64,000 nt of DNA. It comes from Pseudomonas sp. Gutcm_11s. Lineage in GTDB: Bacteria; Pseudomonadota; Gammaproteobacteria; Pseudomonadales; Pseudomonadaceae. The translations under genes and the position numbers were made by a program. This document shows, piece after piece, positions 9,650 to 18,581 of the stretch. The stretch is from contig NZ_JAQSUW010000010.1 of NCBI RefSeq assembly GCF_028649395.1, positions 369,014-433,013 on the forward strand. The letters are read 5' to 3'. The notes under the pieces were generated by a model, which was not told where the DNA came from, made no database searches, and saw only the letters and a program-made list of their open reading frames with translations. Numbering within the stretch: the stretch's first letter is position 1; each line of letters opens with the position of its first letter.

Positions 9650-10543
9650 ATGTACCAATCCTTCCTGCTCGCCCTCAATCGCGTCCACCCGCGCACCTGG
9701 GACTTCGTCCAGCTGATGCGCCTGGAGAAGCCCATCGGCATCTACCTGCTGCTGTGGCCGACCCTGTGGGCCCTGTGGGTGGCGAGCAAGGGCGTGCCGA
9801 GCCTCAAGCTGCTGCTGATCTTCGTGCTCGGCACCCTGTTCATGCGCGCCGCCGGCTGCGTTATCAACGACTATGCCGACCGCAATATCGACGGCCATGT
9901 GGCGCGCACCAAGGCCCGCCCGCTGGCCGACGGCCGGGTGAGCCCGCGCGAGGCGCTGATCCTGTTCGCCGTGCTGGTGGCGATGAGTTTCGTGCTGGTG
10001 CTGTTCACCAACCTCACCACCATCCTGCTGTCGTTCGGCGGCCTGGCCCTGGCGGCCTGCTACCCCTTCATGAAGCGCTACACCTACTACCCGCAGGTGG
10101 TGCTGGGCGCGGCCTTCTCCTGGGGCATGCCGATGGCCTTCAGCGCGGTGACCGGCGAGCTGCCGCCGCCCGAGGCCTGGCTGCTGTACATCGCCAACCT
10201 GCTATGGACGGTGGCCTACGACACCTACTACGCGATGACCGACCGCGAGGACGACCTGAAGATCGGCGTGAAATCCACCGCCATCCTGTTCGGCGACGCC
10301 GACCGCGTCATCATCCTCACCCTACAGGGCCTGGCGCTGCTGTGCCTGGCCATGGCCGGCGCGCGCTTCGGTCTGGGCATCTGGTTCCTGCTCGGCCTGC
10401 TCGGCGCAGCCGCCTGCTTCGCCTGGGAGTTCTGGTACACCCGCGAGCGTGACCCGCAGAAATGTTTCGCCGCGTTCCTGCACAACCACTGGGCCGGACT
10501 GGCGATTCTGCTCGGCATCGTCATCGACTACGCGCTGCGCTAG
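9650..10543 (+). CDS. ubiA: 4-hydroxybenzoate polyprenyltransferase UbiA
   Basis: Integral membrane prenyltransferase that attaches the polyprenyl tail to 4-hydroxybenzoate. The start at 9650 has GGAG upstream and gives 297 residues. The two aspartate-rich prenyl-diphosphate/Mg sites are visible: NDYADRNID (about residues 71-79) and [13 protein letters not shown] (about 191-203). About eight hydrophobic helices are spread along the chain. It works directly after UbiC in the same operon. Confidence 0.96.
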   Translation: MYQSFLLALNRVHPRTWDFVQLMRLEKPIGIYLLLWPTLWALWVASKGVPSLKLLLIFVLGTLFMRAAGCVINDYADRNIDGHVARTKARPLADGRVSPREALILFAVLVAMSFVLVLFTNLTTILLSFGGLALAACYPFMKRYTYYPQVVLGAAFSWGMPMAFSAVTGELPPPEAWLLYIANLLWTVAYDTYYAMTDREDDLKIGVKSTAILFGDADRVIILTLQGLALLCLAMAGARFGLGIWFLLGLLGAAACFAWEFWYTRERDPQKCFAAFLHNHWAGLAILLGIVIDYALR

Positions 10544-10562
10544 ATCGATGGCTGCCGCAGGC

Positions 10563-10580
10563 TTGTCACATCGCTGCAAT
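10563..10580 (+). promoter_or_regulatory. Pho box before phoB
   Basis: Two 7-base half sites, TTGTCAC and CTGCAAT, separated by 4 bases, approximate the PhoB consensus CTGTCAT-N4-CTGTCAT. A plausible -10 (TCTAAT, about 10591-10596) lies 10 bases downstream and phoB starts at 10630. This fits autoactivation of phoBR under phosphate limitation. The second half site is weaker than the first. Confidence 0.7.
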
Positions 10581-10629
10581 AATTCCGTTATCTAATGCGG
10601 CGCAATACAGACGACCCGAGGCTCGGTCC

Positions 10630-11319
10630 ATGGTTGGCAAGAACATCCTGATCGTTGATGACGAAGCTCCTATCCGCGAGATGATCGCAGTGGCCCTGGA
10701 GATGGCCGGCTACGATTGCCTGGAAGCGGAGAACACCCAACAGGCGCACGCGCTGATCGTCGACCGCAAGCCGGATCTGATCCTGCTCGACTGGATGCTC
10801 CCCGGAACCAGCGGTATCGAACTGGCGCGCCGCCTCAAGCGTGACGAGCTGACCGACGACATCCCGATCATCATGCTCACCGCCAAGGGCGAAGAGGACA
10901 ACAAGATCCAGGGCCTGGAAGTTGGCGCCGACGACTACATCACCAAGCCCTTCTCGCCGCGCGAGCTGGTGGCCCGCCTCAAGGCTGTGCTGCGCCGTAC
11001 CGGCCCGAGCGACGGCGAGGCGCCGATCGAAGTCGGCGGCCTGCTGCTCGACCCGATCAGCCACCGCGTGACCATCGACGGCAAACCGGCCGAGATGGGC
11101 CCCACCGAATACCGTCTGCTGCAGTTCTTCATGACCCACCAGGAGCGCGCCTACACCCGTGGCCAGCTGCTCGATCAGGTCTGGGGCGGCAACGTCTACG
11201 TCGAGGAGCGTACCGTCGACGTGCATATCCGCCGCCTGCGCAAGGCCCTCGGCGAAGCCTACGAAAACCTGGTGCAGACAGTGCGCGGCACCGGTTATCG
11301 TTTCTCCACCAAGAGCTGA
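10630..11319 (+). CDS. phoB: Phosphate regulon response regulator PhoB
   Basis: OmpR-type response regulator controlling phosphate starvation genes. It has 229 residues: an N-terminal receiver (about 4-120) with acidic pocket Asp10/Asp11, phosphoacceptor Asp54 (LLDWM) and a conserved TKPF lysine, then a winged-helix DNA-binding domain (about 130-229; [26 protein letters not shown]). Pho boxes before phoB, pstC and pstS in this window are its expected targets. phoR follows after 24 bases. Confidence 0.98.
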   Translation: MVGKNILIVDDEAPIREMIAVALEMAGYDCLEAENTQQAHALIVDRKPDLILLDWMLPGTSGIELARRLKRDELTDDIPIIMLTAKGEEDNKIQGLEVGADDYITKPFSPRELVARLKAVLRRTGPSDGEAPIEVGGLLLDPISHRVTIDGKPAEMGPTEYRLLQFFMTHQERAYTRGQLLDQVWGGNVYVEERTVDVHIRRLRKALGEAYENLVQTVRGTGYRFSTKS

Positions 11320-11343
11320 TCCCCCCGGTAAGGACGCATCCCG

Positions 11344-12648
11344 GTGAACCAGAATTGGCGTGGCGCCATCGGCCGCCATCTGTTGCTGCTGCTGATGTTC
11401 TGCGGCGTGCTCGGGCTGATCAGCGGCGAATACGCCTGGGCCCTGGTACTGGGCCTCGGTGGCTACCTGCTGTGGCACATTAAGCAGCTGCTGCGCCTGC
11501 ATCGCTGGCTGCGCGAGCGCCAGCCCGACGAGGCACCGCCCGAAGGCTACGGCCTGTGGGGCGAGGTGTTCGACAACATCTACCACCTGCAACGCCGTGA
11601 CCAGCGCGTGCGCGGCCGCCTGCAGGCGGTGATCGACCGCGTGCAGGAGTCCACCGCGGCCCTGCGCGATGCGGTGATCATGCTCGACGCCGACGGCAAC
11701 CTGGAGTGGTGGAACCGAGCGGCCGAGCAGCTGCTGGGCCTGAAGACCCCGCAGGACAGCGGCCAGTCGATCACCAACCTGGTACGCCATCCGCGCTTCA
11801 AGGAATACTTCGACGCCGGCCTGTACCAGGAAGCCCTGGAGCTGCCGTCGCCGATCAACGATCGCCAGCGCCTGCAGATGCAGATCACCCGCTACGGCAA
11901 CAACGAACACCTGATGTTCGTCCGCGACGTCACCCGCATCCACCAGCTGGAACAGATGCGCAAGGACTTCGTCGCCAACGTCTCCCACGAGCTGCGCACA
12001 CCGCTGACGGTGATCACCGGCTACCTGGAGACCCTGCTGGACAACGTCGAGGACGTGAATCCGCGCTGGCTGCGCGCCCTGCAGCAGATGCAGCAGCAGG
12101 GTTCGCGCATGCAGAACCTGCTGAATGACCTGCTTCTGTTAGCGAAGCTGGAAGCCACCGACTATCCCTCGGACAACCAGCCAGTGGCGGTCGACCTGCT
12201 GCTGCTGAGCATCAAGAACGACGCCCAGGCGCTGTCCGGCAACCGCAACCATCGGATCAAGCTGGAGGCCGACCAGCAGGTGCGTCTCAAGGGCAGCGAG
12301 GCGGAACTGCGCAGCGCCCTCTCCAACCTGGTGTTCAACGCGGTGAAGTACAGCCCCGAAGACAGCGAGATCCGCATCCGCTGGTGGGCCGACGAGCAAG
12401 GCGGGCACTTCAGCGTGGCCGACAGCGGCATCGGCATCGAGACCAAGCACCTGCCGCGGCTGACCGAGCGTTTCTACCGGGTCGACTCCAGCCGCGCCTC
12501 CAACACCGGCGGCACCGGCCTCGGCCTGGCCATCGTCAAGCACGTGCTGCTGCGCCACCGCGCCCGCCTGGATATCGCCAGCGTGGTCGGCAAGGGCAGC
12601 ACCTTCACCTGCCATTTCCCGCCCCAGCAACTGAGCGTGCGCGAATAG
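11344..12648 (+). CDS. phoR: Phosphate regulon sensor histidine kinase PhoR
   Basis: Membrane kinase partner of PhoB, held inactive by the PstSCAB-PhoU complex when phosphate is plentiful. The gene starts with GTG at 11344 preceded by TAAGGA and gives 434 residues: two N-terminal membrane helices (about 8-45), a PAS domain (about 95-195), the HisKA domain with His215 in NVSHELRTPLT, and an ATPase domain with N-box (NLVFNAVKYS) and G boxes (DSGIGIE, GGTGLGLAIVK). The genes needed for its control, phoU and pst, lie about 17 kb further on. Confidence 0.97.
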   Translation: MNQNWRGAIGRHLLLLLMFCGVLGLISGEYAWALVLGLGGYLLWHIKQLLRLHRWLRERQPDEAPPEGYGLWGEVFDNIYHLQRRDQRVRGRLQAVIDRVQESTAALRDAVIMLDADGNLEWWNRAAEQLLGLKTPQDSGQSITNLVRHPRFKEYFDAGLYQEALELPSPINDRQRLQMQITRYGNNEHLMFVRDVTRIHQLEQMRKDFVANVSHELRTPLTVITGYLETLLDNVEDVNPRWLRALQQMQQQGSRMQNLLNDLLLLAKLEATDYPSDNQPVAVDLLLLSIKNDAQALSGNRNHRIKLEADQQVRLKGSEAELRSALSNLVFNAVKYSPEDSEIRIRWWADEQGGHFSVADSGIGIETKHLPRLTERFYRVDSSRASNTGGTGLGLAIVKHVLLRHRARLDIASVVGKGSTFTCHFPPQQLSVRE

Positions 12649-12721
12649 CGCGCGCCTGTCGCTTGCAATCGCCCATGGCAGCCGCCACCCTGTAGCGATC
12701 TTTTGCCAGCCCCAGCCCCCA

Positions 12722-14062
12722 ATGGACCCTTCCAGTAGCCTCTCTACCTCTGCACTCTTCGCCGATCTCGGCCTCGTGCTGTTCGCCTTCTTTCTCGTCC
12801 TGCTCAACGGCTTCTTCGTCGCCGCCGAGTTCGCCATGGTCAAGCTGCGCTCGACCAAGGTCGAGGCCATCGCCGAGAAGCACGGCTGGCGCGGACACAT
12901 CCTGCGTACCGTACACAACCAGCTGGATGCCTACCTCTCGGCCTGCCAGCTGGGCATCACCCTGGCCTCCCTCGGCCTCGGCTGGGTGGGCGAGCCGGCC
13001 TTCGCCGAACTACTGACCCCGCTGCTGAGCATGCTCGGCCTGGACTCGGAGAAGCTGGTCCACGGCATCTCGTTCTTCTTCGCCTTCTTCATCATTTCCT
13101 ACCTGCACATCGTGGTCGGCGAGCTGGCGCCCAAGTCCTGGGCGATCCGCAAACCCGAGCTGCTGTCGCTGTGGACCGCCGCGCCGCTGTACGCCTTCTA
13201 CTGGCTGATGTACCCGGCCATCTACCTGCTCAACGCCAGCGCCAACGCCATCCTGCGTATCGCCGGACAAGGCGAGCCGGGGCCGCACCACGAGCACCAC
13301 TACAGCCGCGACGAACTGAAGCTGATCCTCCACTCCAGCCGCGCCCGCGACCCCAGCGACCAGGACATGCGCGTACTGGCCTCGGCCGTGGAGATGGGCG
13401 AGCTGGAAGTGGTGGACTGGGCCAACTCGCGCGAGGACCTGATCTACCTGGAGCTGCACGCACGCCTCGACGAGGTGTTCGCCCTGTTCCGCCGCCACAA
13501 GTTCAGCCGCTACCCGGTGTTCGATGAGACCAGCGGCAGCTTCGTCGGCGTGCTGCACATCAAGGACCTGCTGCTGCAGTTGTCGCTGTTCGAGATGCTG
13601 CCGTCCAAGTTCAACCTGGCCGAGCTGATGCGCCCGCTGGAGCGGGTGACCAAGCACATGCCGCTGTCCGAGCTGCTGGAGACCTTCCGCAAGGGCGGCG
13701 CGCACTTCGCCCTGGTCGAGGAGGCCGACGGCAAGGTGGTCGGCTTCCTGACCATGGAAGACGTGCTGGAAGTGCTGGTCGGCGATATCCAGGACGAGCA
13801 CCACAAGGCCGAACGCGGCGTGCTCGCCTACCAGCCGGGCAAGCTGCTGGTACGCGGCGACACCCCGCTGTTCAAGATCGAGCGCCTGCTCGGCGTCGAC
13901 CTCGACCATATCGAGGCCGAAACCCTGGCCGGCCTGGTCTACGAGAGCCTCAACCGGGTACCGGAAGAGGACGAGATGCTGGAAACCGACGGCCTGCACA
14001 TCATCATCAAGAAGATGAAGGGCCCGAAGATCGTCCTGGCCAAGGTCCTCAAGCTGGACTGA
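12722..14062 (+). CDS. CNNM/CBS domain membrane protein (HlyC/CorC type)
   Basis: A 446-residue member of the family annotated as haemolysin-like or CorC/HlyC transporters. The N-terminal DUF21/CNNM region (about 1-200) has four membrane segments (LFAFFLVLLNGFFVAAEFAM at the first; LGITLASLGLGWVGEP). Two CBS domains follow (about 215-335; KFSRYPVFDE, GFLTMEDVLEVLVGDI), then a CorC_HlyC domain (about 350-440). Relatives are linked to divalent cation efflux or magnesium homeostasis; the exact substrate is unknown. Transcription appears independent of phoBR, ending at a hairpin. Confidence 0.85.
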   Translation: MDPSSSLSTSALFADLGLVLFAFFLVLLNGFFVAAEFAMVKLRSTKVEAIAEKHGWRGHILRTVHNQLDAYLSACQLGITLASLGLGWVGEPAFAELLTPLLSMLGLDSEKLVHGISFFFAFFIISYLHIVVGELAPKSWAIRKPELLSLWTAAPLYAFYWLMYPAIYLLNASANAILRIAGQGEPGPHHEHHYSRDELKLILHSSRARDPSDQDMRVLASAVEMGELEVVDWANSREDLIYLELHARLDEVFALFRRHKFSRYPVFDETSGSFVGVLHIKDLLLQLSLFEMLPSKFNLAELMRPLERVTKHMPLSELLETFRKGGAHFALVEEADGKVVGFLTMEDVLEVLVGDIQDEHHKAERGVLAYQPGKLLVRGDTPLFKIERLLGVDLDHIEAETLAGLVYESLNRVPEEDEMLETDGLHIIIKKMKGPKIVLAKVLKLD

Positions 14063-14071
14063 ATGCCGACT

Positions 14072-14096
14072 GCACCGGCCCGCTCGGGTCCGGTGC
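14072..14096 (+). terminator. Hairpin after CNNM gene
   Basis: Stem GCACCGG/CCGGTGC with inner CCCG/CGGG pairing and a one-base bulge, directly after the stop; only a short pyrimidine run follows. Likely terminator. Confidence 0.5.
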
Positions 14097-14205
14097 CCTT
14101 CGTCAGGTAGCGGCGCCGGCCGCGCCCGACTGCCTTATGGTGAAACCGACACTCACGCTGCGAATTCGGGCCTGCGGGCCTGGCGGCCAGCTGGAGGTAC
14201 ACGCC

Positions 14206-14454
14206 ATGACCACCCTGCAATGCACCCATCGCAACCACGCCATCCGCGCCGCCGTCGTCGAGCACCCGGGCATTCCCACACCCTGGGCGGCCGCCTGCGA
14301 GATCACCCTGCCCGACGGGCAGACCACCCGGAGGCTGTCGCTACCACTGAACCAGCGCTTCCTCGCCGAACTGGACAGCGCCCAGCACGCCGCCCTGGCG
14401 CACGGCAAATGGCTGGTGGATCAGCACCTGGACCACGGCCTGGTGCTGCACTGA
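14206..14454 (+). CDS. Small hypothetical protein
   Basis: An 82-residue soluble protein starting MTTLQCTHRNHAI, with GGAGG ten bases before the ATG; an earlier in-frame ATG at 14137 lacks such a site. It has no membrane segment or signal, and is rich in His and Ala (GKWLVDQHLDHGLVLH at the end). No family is recognised. It converges on the VOC gene downstream with a short shared hairpin at about 14465-14483. Confidence 0.6.
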   Translation: MTTLQCTHRNHAIRAAVVEHPGIPTPWAAACEITLPDGQTTRRLSLPLNQRFLAELDSAQHAALAHGKWLVDQHLDHGLVLH

Positions 14455-14473
14455 GGCGTTGAAGCGCGCCCTC

Positions 14474-14857
14474 TCAGGGCGCGTAGTGGAACACGCAGAG
14501 CTTGTTGCCCAGCGCATCGCGGAAGTAGCAGCCGTAGAAGCCGCTGCCCTCGCCACCGCGCTCGCCCGGCGCACCTTCGTCACGTGCGCCGTGCTCCAGC
14601 ACCCAGGCGTAGACCTGGTCGACCAGCGCCGGTGAAGCGCACGGCAGGGCGACCATGCTGCCGTTGCCGGCGCTGGCCGGCTGGCCGTCGTACGGCAGGG
14701 TGATGGCGAACATCGGCTTGCCCGGCTGGCTGACGTAGAAGGTGCTGCGCTCGTTGCTCCACTCGCCGGGAACAGCACCCAGCATGGCCAGCAGCGGGTC
14801 GTAGAACTCGCGTGCCTGGTTCAGATCTGCAACGCCCAACATCACGTAACCAATCAT
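14474..14857 (-). CDS. VOC superfamily (glyoxalase-like) protein
   Basis: A 127-residue vicinal-oxygen-chelate fold protein. The paired beta-alpha-beta modules are visible: MLGVADLNQAREFYDPLLAMLG at the start and GFYGCYFRDALGNKLCVFHY at the end, the usual place of the last metal ligand. Family members include glyoxalases, dioxygenases and antibiotic-resistance proteins, so the substrate cannot be named. It is a single minus-strand gene downstream of a DUF2569-like gene. Confidence 0.75.
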   Translation of the reverse strand: MIGYVMLGVADLNQAREFYDPLLAMLGAVPGEWSNERSTFYVSQPGKPMFAITLPYDGQPASAGNGSMVALPCASPALVDQVYAWVLEHGARDEGAPGERGGEGSGFYGCYFRDALGNKLCVFHYAP

Positions 14858-14936
14858 CGGTGTAGCTCCTTGGTAAGGGTGCGCCAGACGCTAGCGCAGT
14901 TTCGCCGGTGGATAAATCGGTAGCCGCCGTGGCGGA

Positions 14937-15413
14937 CTACCTGACAAACGTCGCGCGGACGCGCTTGGACACGCGCATGTACGGCACCCAGATCAGCGCC
15001 GGGATCACCGCACGCATCAGCTCCAGGCTGGTGGCCGGGTCGAACACCGGCTCGTCCGGGGCCACCAGCAGGAAGGCATAGGCATCGGCCGTGATGAAGA
15101 CTGGCGTGATCAGCAGGATGCCGACGTACAACCGGGGGAACAGGCGCCGGCGAGTGAAGAACAGTACGCCTGCGGCCAGCCAGGCGCAGACCAGCGCGGT
15201 GTTGAGCACGATCTCGGCATAGATCAGCGGCGCGAAGTAGACGTTGTACTCGGGCGTGCCAGGCGTGCTGAGCAGGGCGAAGGTGCCGTCCTCGAACAGG
15301 CCAATGTAGAGCGGCGCGTACTCGTAGAGCATGCGCAACGGGGCGATGATCAGTCCCAGGCCGACCAGGATCAGCCAGCCGCCGAGGCCCTCGAGATTCT
15401 TTTCTGTACTCAT
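14937..15413 (-). CDS. DUF2569-like membrane protein
   Basis: A 158-residue inner-membrane protein with about four hydrophobic segments and the LGGWLILVGLGLIIAPLRML start typical of DUF2569. No catalytic residues are evident and no function is known for the family. It lies 111 bases beyond the last gene of the guanidine-riboswitch operon on the same strand, but the gap and unrelated family make it unlikely to belong to that unit. Confidence 0.65.
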   Translation of the reverse strand: MSTEKNLEGLGGWLILVGLGLIIAPLRMLYEYAPLYIGLFEDGTFALLSTPGTPEYNVYFAPLIYAEIVLNTALVCAWLAAGVLFFTRRRLFPRLYVGILLITPVFITADAYAFLLVAPDEPVFDPATSLELMRAVIPALIWVPYMRVSKRVRATFVR

Positions 15414-15524
15414 GCTGCATCCCTGCCAGGCTGCATGGCTGGCGCGCCCTTCGCGCCGCTCGCTGCAGCGGCCGCCACGCTAGCGCATGCGTTGGCGGCA
15501 GAAAAGCCCAGCGCCGCACCAACC

Positions 15525-16367
15525 TCACGCCGGCACGGTGCGGGTCAGCTGCTCCAGCAGTTCCAGGTCGGTGTTCATCCCCGAGGTCTCGCGGATGCGG
15601 CCGAGGATCTCCTTCTTCAGCGCTAGAAACTCGGGGGCGAGCTTCATGTCCTGGTTGCGCTCGGTCGGCAGCGGCACCTCGTAGATGGTGTCGATGCGCC
15701 CCGGGCGCGGCGCCATCAGCACCACGCGACCACCGAGATAGATGGCTTCCTCGACGTCGTGGGTGACGAACAGGATGGTGCTCTTCTCCAGCCGGTGCAC
15801 ATGGCGGATCAGGTCGTGCATGACCTCGCGGGTCTGCGCATCCAGCGCGCCGAAGGGCTCGTCCATCAGCAGGATCTGCGGCTTGGGCATCAGCGCGCGG
15901 GCGATCGCCACCCGTTGCTGCATACCGCCGGAGAGCTGGTTGGGATAGGCCCTGGCGAAGGCCGACAGGCCCATCAGGCTGAGCAGTGCATCGGCGCGGC
16001 CGCTGGCCACCTCGACGTCGGCATCGCCACGCACGGTGTCGCTGACCACCTTGAGCTGGCGGCAGAACTTGATGTTGTCCATCACCGTCAGCCAGGGGTA
16101 CAGGCTGTAGTGCTGGAACACCATGGCGCGGTCGATGCCGGGGCCGAGGATCGGCGCGCCCTCGACCTGGATCGAACCAGCGCTGTGCTGTTCCAGGCCG
16201 CCGATTGAGCGCAGCAGGGTCGACTTGCCGCAGCCGGAGGCGCCAACGAAGGTGATGAATTCGTTGGCGCGAATGTCCAGGCTGACGTCCTGCAGCGCCT
16301 GCACTTCGCGGCCCTTGCTCTTGAACACCTTGTCGACGTGACGGATCTGAATCTTGCTCTCGCTCAT
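15525..16367 (-). CDS. ABC transporter ATPase, nitrate/sulfonate/taurine type
   Basis: Nucleotide-binding subunit of an importer of the TauB/SsuB/NrtD group. The ATG at 16367 gives 280 residues; the open frame extends further up but overlaps the permease gene in another frame. Walker A is GASGCGKST at 42-50, the signature is LSGGMQQRVAIARAL and Walker B is ILLMDEPFGALD. It is the last gene of the ten-gene unit controlled by the guanidine-I riboswitch, five bases after the permease gene. Importers of this group are known companions of guanidine-I riboswitches, so a guanidine compound is the likely cargo (inference). Confidence 0.93.
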   Translation of the reverse strand: MSESKIQIRHVDKVFKSKGREVQALQDVSLDIRANEFITFVGASGCGKSTLLRSIGGLEQHSAGSIQVEGAPILGPGIDRAMVFQHYSLYPWLTVMDNIKFCRQLKVVSDTVRGDADVEVASGRADALLSLMGLSAFARAYPNQLSGGMQQRVAIARALMPKPQILLMDEPFGALDAQTREVMHDLIRHVHRLEKSTILFVTHDVEEAIYLGGRVVLMAPRPGRIDTIYEVPLPTERNQDMKLAPEFLALKKEILGRIRETSGMNTDLELLEQLTRTVPA

Positions 16368-16372
16368 GGCGC

Positions 16373-17209
16373 TTACCTCTTCATCCAGGGGAAGGCCACG
16401 CGGCCGAGCCAGCGGAACGCCTGGTCGGTGAGCAGGCCGATGATGCCGATCAGGATGATCCCGGCGAAGATCTTGTCGGTGTGCATGTAGCGCTGCGCCT
16501 TGAGGATGGCGTAGCCGAGGCCGGAGTTGGCGGCGACCAGCTCGGCGACCACCAGGTAGGTCCAGGCCCAGCCGCAGGTGATGCGCAGGGTATCGAGCAG
16601 CGCCGGGCGCGCCGACGGCAGGATCACCAGCTTGACGATCTCGCCGCGCGAGGCGCCCATGGTCTGCGCCGCCTCGATCTGCGCCATGGGTACGCGGCGC
16701 ACGTCCTCGGCGACCATCAGCACCATCTGGAAGAAGGTACCGATGAAGATGATCAGCACCTTGGAGCCTTCGTCGATGCCAACCCACAGCATGATCAGCG
16801 GGATAAAGGCCACCGCCGGCATGTAGCGGATGAAGTCGGTGAGCGGCTCGAGGAAGGCCTGCACCGGGCGGTAGGTGCCGATGTACAGGCCAATCGGCAG
16901 GGCAATCAGCGCCGAAGCGGCGAAGCCGGCCATGACCCGGTACACGCTGATGCCGATATCGGCGAGCAGGCCCTCCTCGCTCCACCAGCGGCCAACCCGC
17001 GCCAGCACCGCATCCGGGCCGGGCAGGAACATCGGGTTGGAGATTCCGGCGGCGCTGGCCAGCCACCACAGCAGCAGCGGCAGCAGCAGGCCGGCGGCGG
17101 CCAGGCCCCAGATCGCGCCACGCGGCAGCTCGCCACGGATGATCCACCAGCGCACGCGCGGCGGCCTGGCCACGGCGCGGCTCTCAGGCAAGGGTTGATG
17201 GGCGGTCAT
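16373..17209 (-). CDS. ABC transporter permease, nitrate/sulfonate/taurine type
   Basis: A 278-residue BPD_transp_1 permease with about six membrane helices. The cytoplasmic coupling loop is visible as EAAQTMGASRGEIVKLVILPSARPALL (about 178-204). It should pair with the ATPase downstream and the periplasmic binding protein encoded at the operon front. Its ATG overlaps the stop of the preceding unknown gene by four bases. The separation of binding protein (first) from permease and ATPase (last) by seven enzyme or transport genes is unusual and argues that all act on one compound. Confidence 0.92.
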   Translation of the reverse strand: MTAHQPLPESRAVARPPRVRWWIIRGELPRGAIWGLAAAGLLLPLLLWWLASAAGISNPMFLPGPDAVLARVGRWWSEEGLLADIGISVYRVMAGFAASALIALPIGLYIGTYRPVQAFLEPLTDFIRYMPAVAFIPLIMLWVGIDEGSKVLIIFIGTFFQMVLMVAEDVRRVPMAQIEAAQTMGASRGEIVKLVILPSARPALLDTLRITCGWAWTYLVVAELVAANSGLGYAILKAQRYMHTDKIFAGIILIGIIGLLTDQAFRWLGRVAFPWMKR

Positions 17210-17958
17210 GGCGTCACCTCCTCGGCGAACACGGGTGTCTCGCTACGCTGCCAGCCACCCGGCGGCGGCAATGCACCGAGTTCGGCCAGCAGCGCGGGGC
17301 TCAGGTCGGCGTCGAGCGCATCGGGTGCGAGCGTCGCCGGCAACAGAGCCTGGCCGGCACGACCGGCCAGGGTGGACAGCTCGATGGCCCAAGGCGTGCG
17401 CCCGCCCTGGTGGCGGCCGAAGGACAGCTCGAAGGCCAGCAGGGCCTCGGCATCGCCACCTTCCAGCAGCGCGCTCAGCGACTCGGCCGGCGGCAGCGCC
17501 TGCGGGCGTCCGGCGGCAAACAGGAAGCAGTCGCCGGCCAGCAGCAGGCAGCCCTGACGGCCGTCTTCCGCCGCCAGCCAGGTGCCCCAGTTGCGTCCCA
17601 GCGATTCCGGCAGGCGCTCCCAGACCTCGTGGTAGCTGCCGTCGAGGCCGTCCTCGAGCAGGTAGTCGGCGCGCTCGAAGCGCATGCGGCCGATGTCATC
17701 GCGGCCATTGGGCGGCTGGAAGTCGATCGCCCGGTGCCATTGGCAGATCTCGCCGTCGATGGCGGTGATGCCGGCGAAACCGGCCTGCAGCGCGCGCCCG
17801 GCAGCATCCTGTGGGGCCGGCTGGGGAATGCGCAGGTCGGCGAACAGGCGCGCGGTCTGCAGCCAGTACACGGCGGTGCTGGTGTCGTGCACGCCGCCGG
17901 TGGTGGTCAGCAGGGTGCGCTGCCACACGCCCAAATAATGCTCGGGTACGGCGTTCAT
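17206..17958 (-). CDS. HRI1/lipocalin-like protein of unknown function
   Basis: A 250-residue soluble protein from ATG at 17958, overlapping the end of the isochorismatase-like gene by four bases. The N-terminal part reads LGVWQRTLLTTTGGVHDTSTAVYWLQTARLFADLRIP, then ADYLLEDGLDGSYHEVWERL and a C-terminal sandwich-like half. This pattern of WLQT..ADLRIP and YHEVWERL recalls the eukaryotic HRI1 family, a lipocalin-like fold of unknown function; that match is from memory and weak. There are no signal peptide or membrane helices. It is embedded in the riboswitch operon, so a binding or catalytic role on the same substrate is plausible. Function unknown. Confidence 0.7.
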   Translation of the reverse strand: MNAVPEHYLGVWQRTLLTTTGGVHDTSTAVYWLQTARLFADLRIPQPAPQDAAGRALQAGFAGITAIDGEICQWHRAIDFQPPNGRDDIGRMRFERADYLLEDGLDGSYHEVWERLPESLGRNWGTWLAAEDGRQGCLLLAGDCFLFAAGRPQALPPAESLSALLEGGDAEALLAFELSFGRHQGGRTPWAIELSTLAGRAGQALLPATLAPDALDADLSPALLAELGALPPPGGWQRSETPVFAEEVTP

Positions 17959-18581
17959 AGGCCCTCCCACTCGGCCAGCAGCGCAGCGCTGTCCAGCACG
18001 CGGCCGAAGATGCCGCCCTCCACCGCGACCATGGCCAGGGCGGCGGCGTGCAGCGCCGGGTCGGCCGAGGCGCAGGCGTCGGAGACCAGAGTGCAGGCAT
18101 AACCGAGGTCCACCGCGCTACGCAGGGTCGAGGACACGCAGACCTCGGTGGTCACCCCGGTGATGATCAGATCGGTGATGCCGCGGTTGCGCAGCAGCAG
18201 CTCCAGGTCGGTGGCGGCGAAGGCGCTGTAGCCGGGCTTGTCGATCACCGGCTCGCCCGGCTCCGGGCGCAGCTCGTCGATCAGGTCGTGGCCGAACTCG
18301 CCACGCACCAGCAGGCGGCCGAGCGGGCCACGCCCACCGATTGGCGCGCCGGCGGCCTCGGCGCGGCGGCGCTTGAGTTCAGGCAAGTCGGACAGATCCG
18401 GGCGATGACCCTCGCGGGTGTGCAGCACCAGCAGGCCACGGGCACGGGCGCCGGTCAGCAGGCGCTGGATCGCCGGGATCGGTTCGCGCAGGCGGCCGAC
18501 GTCGAGCCCGGCTCGGTCGGCGTAGCCGCCCGGCGCGCAGAAGTCGCGCTGCATGTCGATCACGATCAAGGCCGTGCTCAC
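17955..18581 (-). CDS. Isochorismatase-like cysteine hydrolase
   Basis: A 208-residue cysteine hydrolase starting with GTG at 18581, whose GTGA overlaps the creatininase stop. The catalytic triad of the family is intact: Asp9 (VIDMQRDF), Lys115 (VIDKPGYSAF) and Cys148 (TGVTTEVCVSSTLR). Members hydrolyse amides such as nicotinamide, N-carbamoylsarcosine, biuret and guanylurea, releasing ammonia. Within a guanidine-responsive operon next to a creatininase, hydrolysis of a carbamoyl- or amidino-amide bond is the best guess. The substrate cannot be read from sequence. Confidence 0.88.
   Translation of the reverse strand: MSTALIVIDMQRDFCAPGGYADRAGLDVGRLREPIPAIQRLLTGARARGLLVLHTREGHRPDLSDLPELKRRRAEAAGAPIGGRGPLGRLLVRGEFGHDLIDELRPEPGEPVIDKPGYSAFAATDLELLLRNRGITDLIITGVTTEVCVSSTLRSAVDLGYACTLVSDACASADPALHAAALAMVAVEGGIFGRVLDSAALLAEWEGL

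Noticed and set aside
15471-15499. Bulged GC hairpin after the guanidine operon ATPase gene as terminator
   Set aside because: It has a bulge and no T-run on the minus strand; insufficient to call a terminator.
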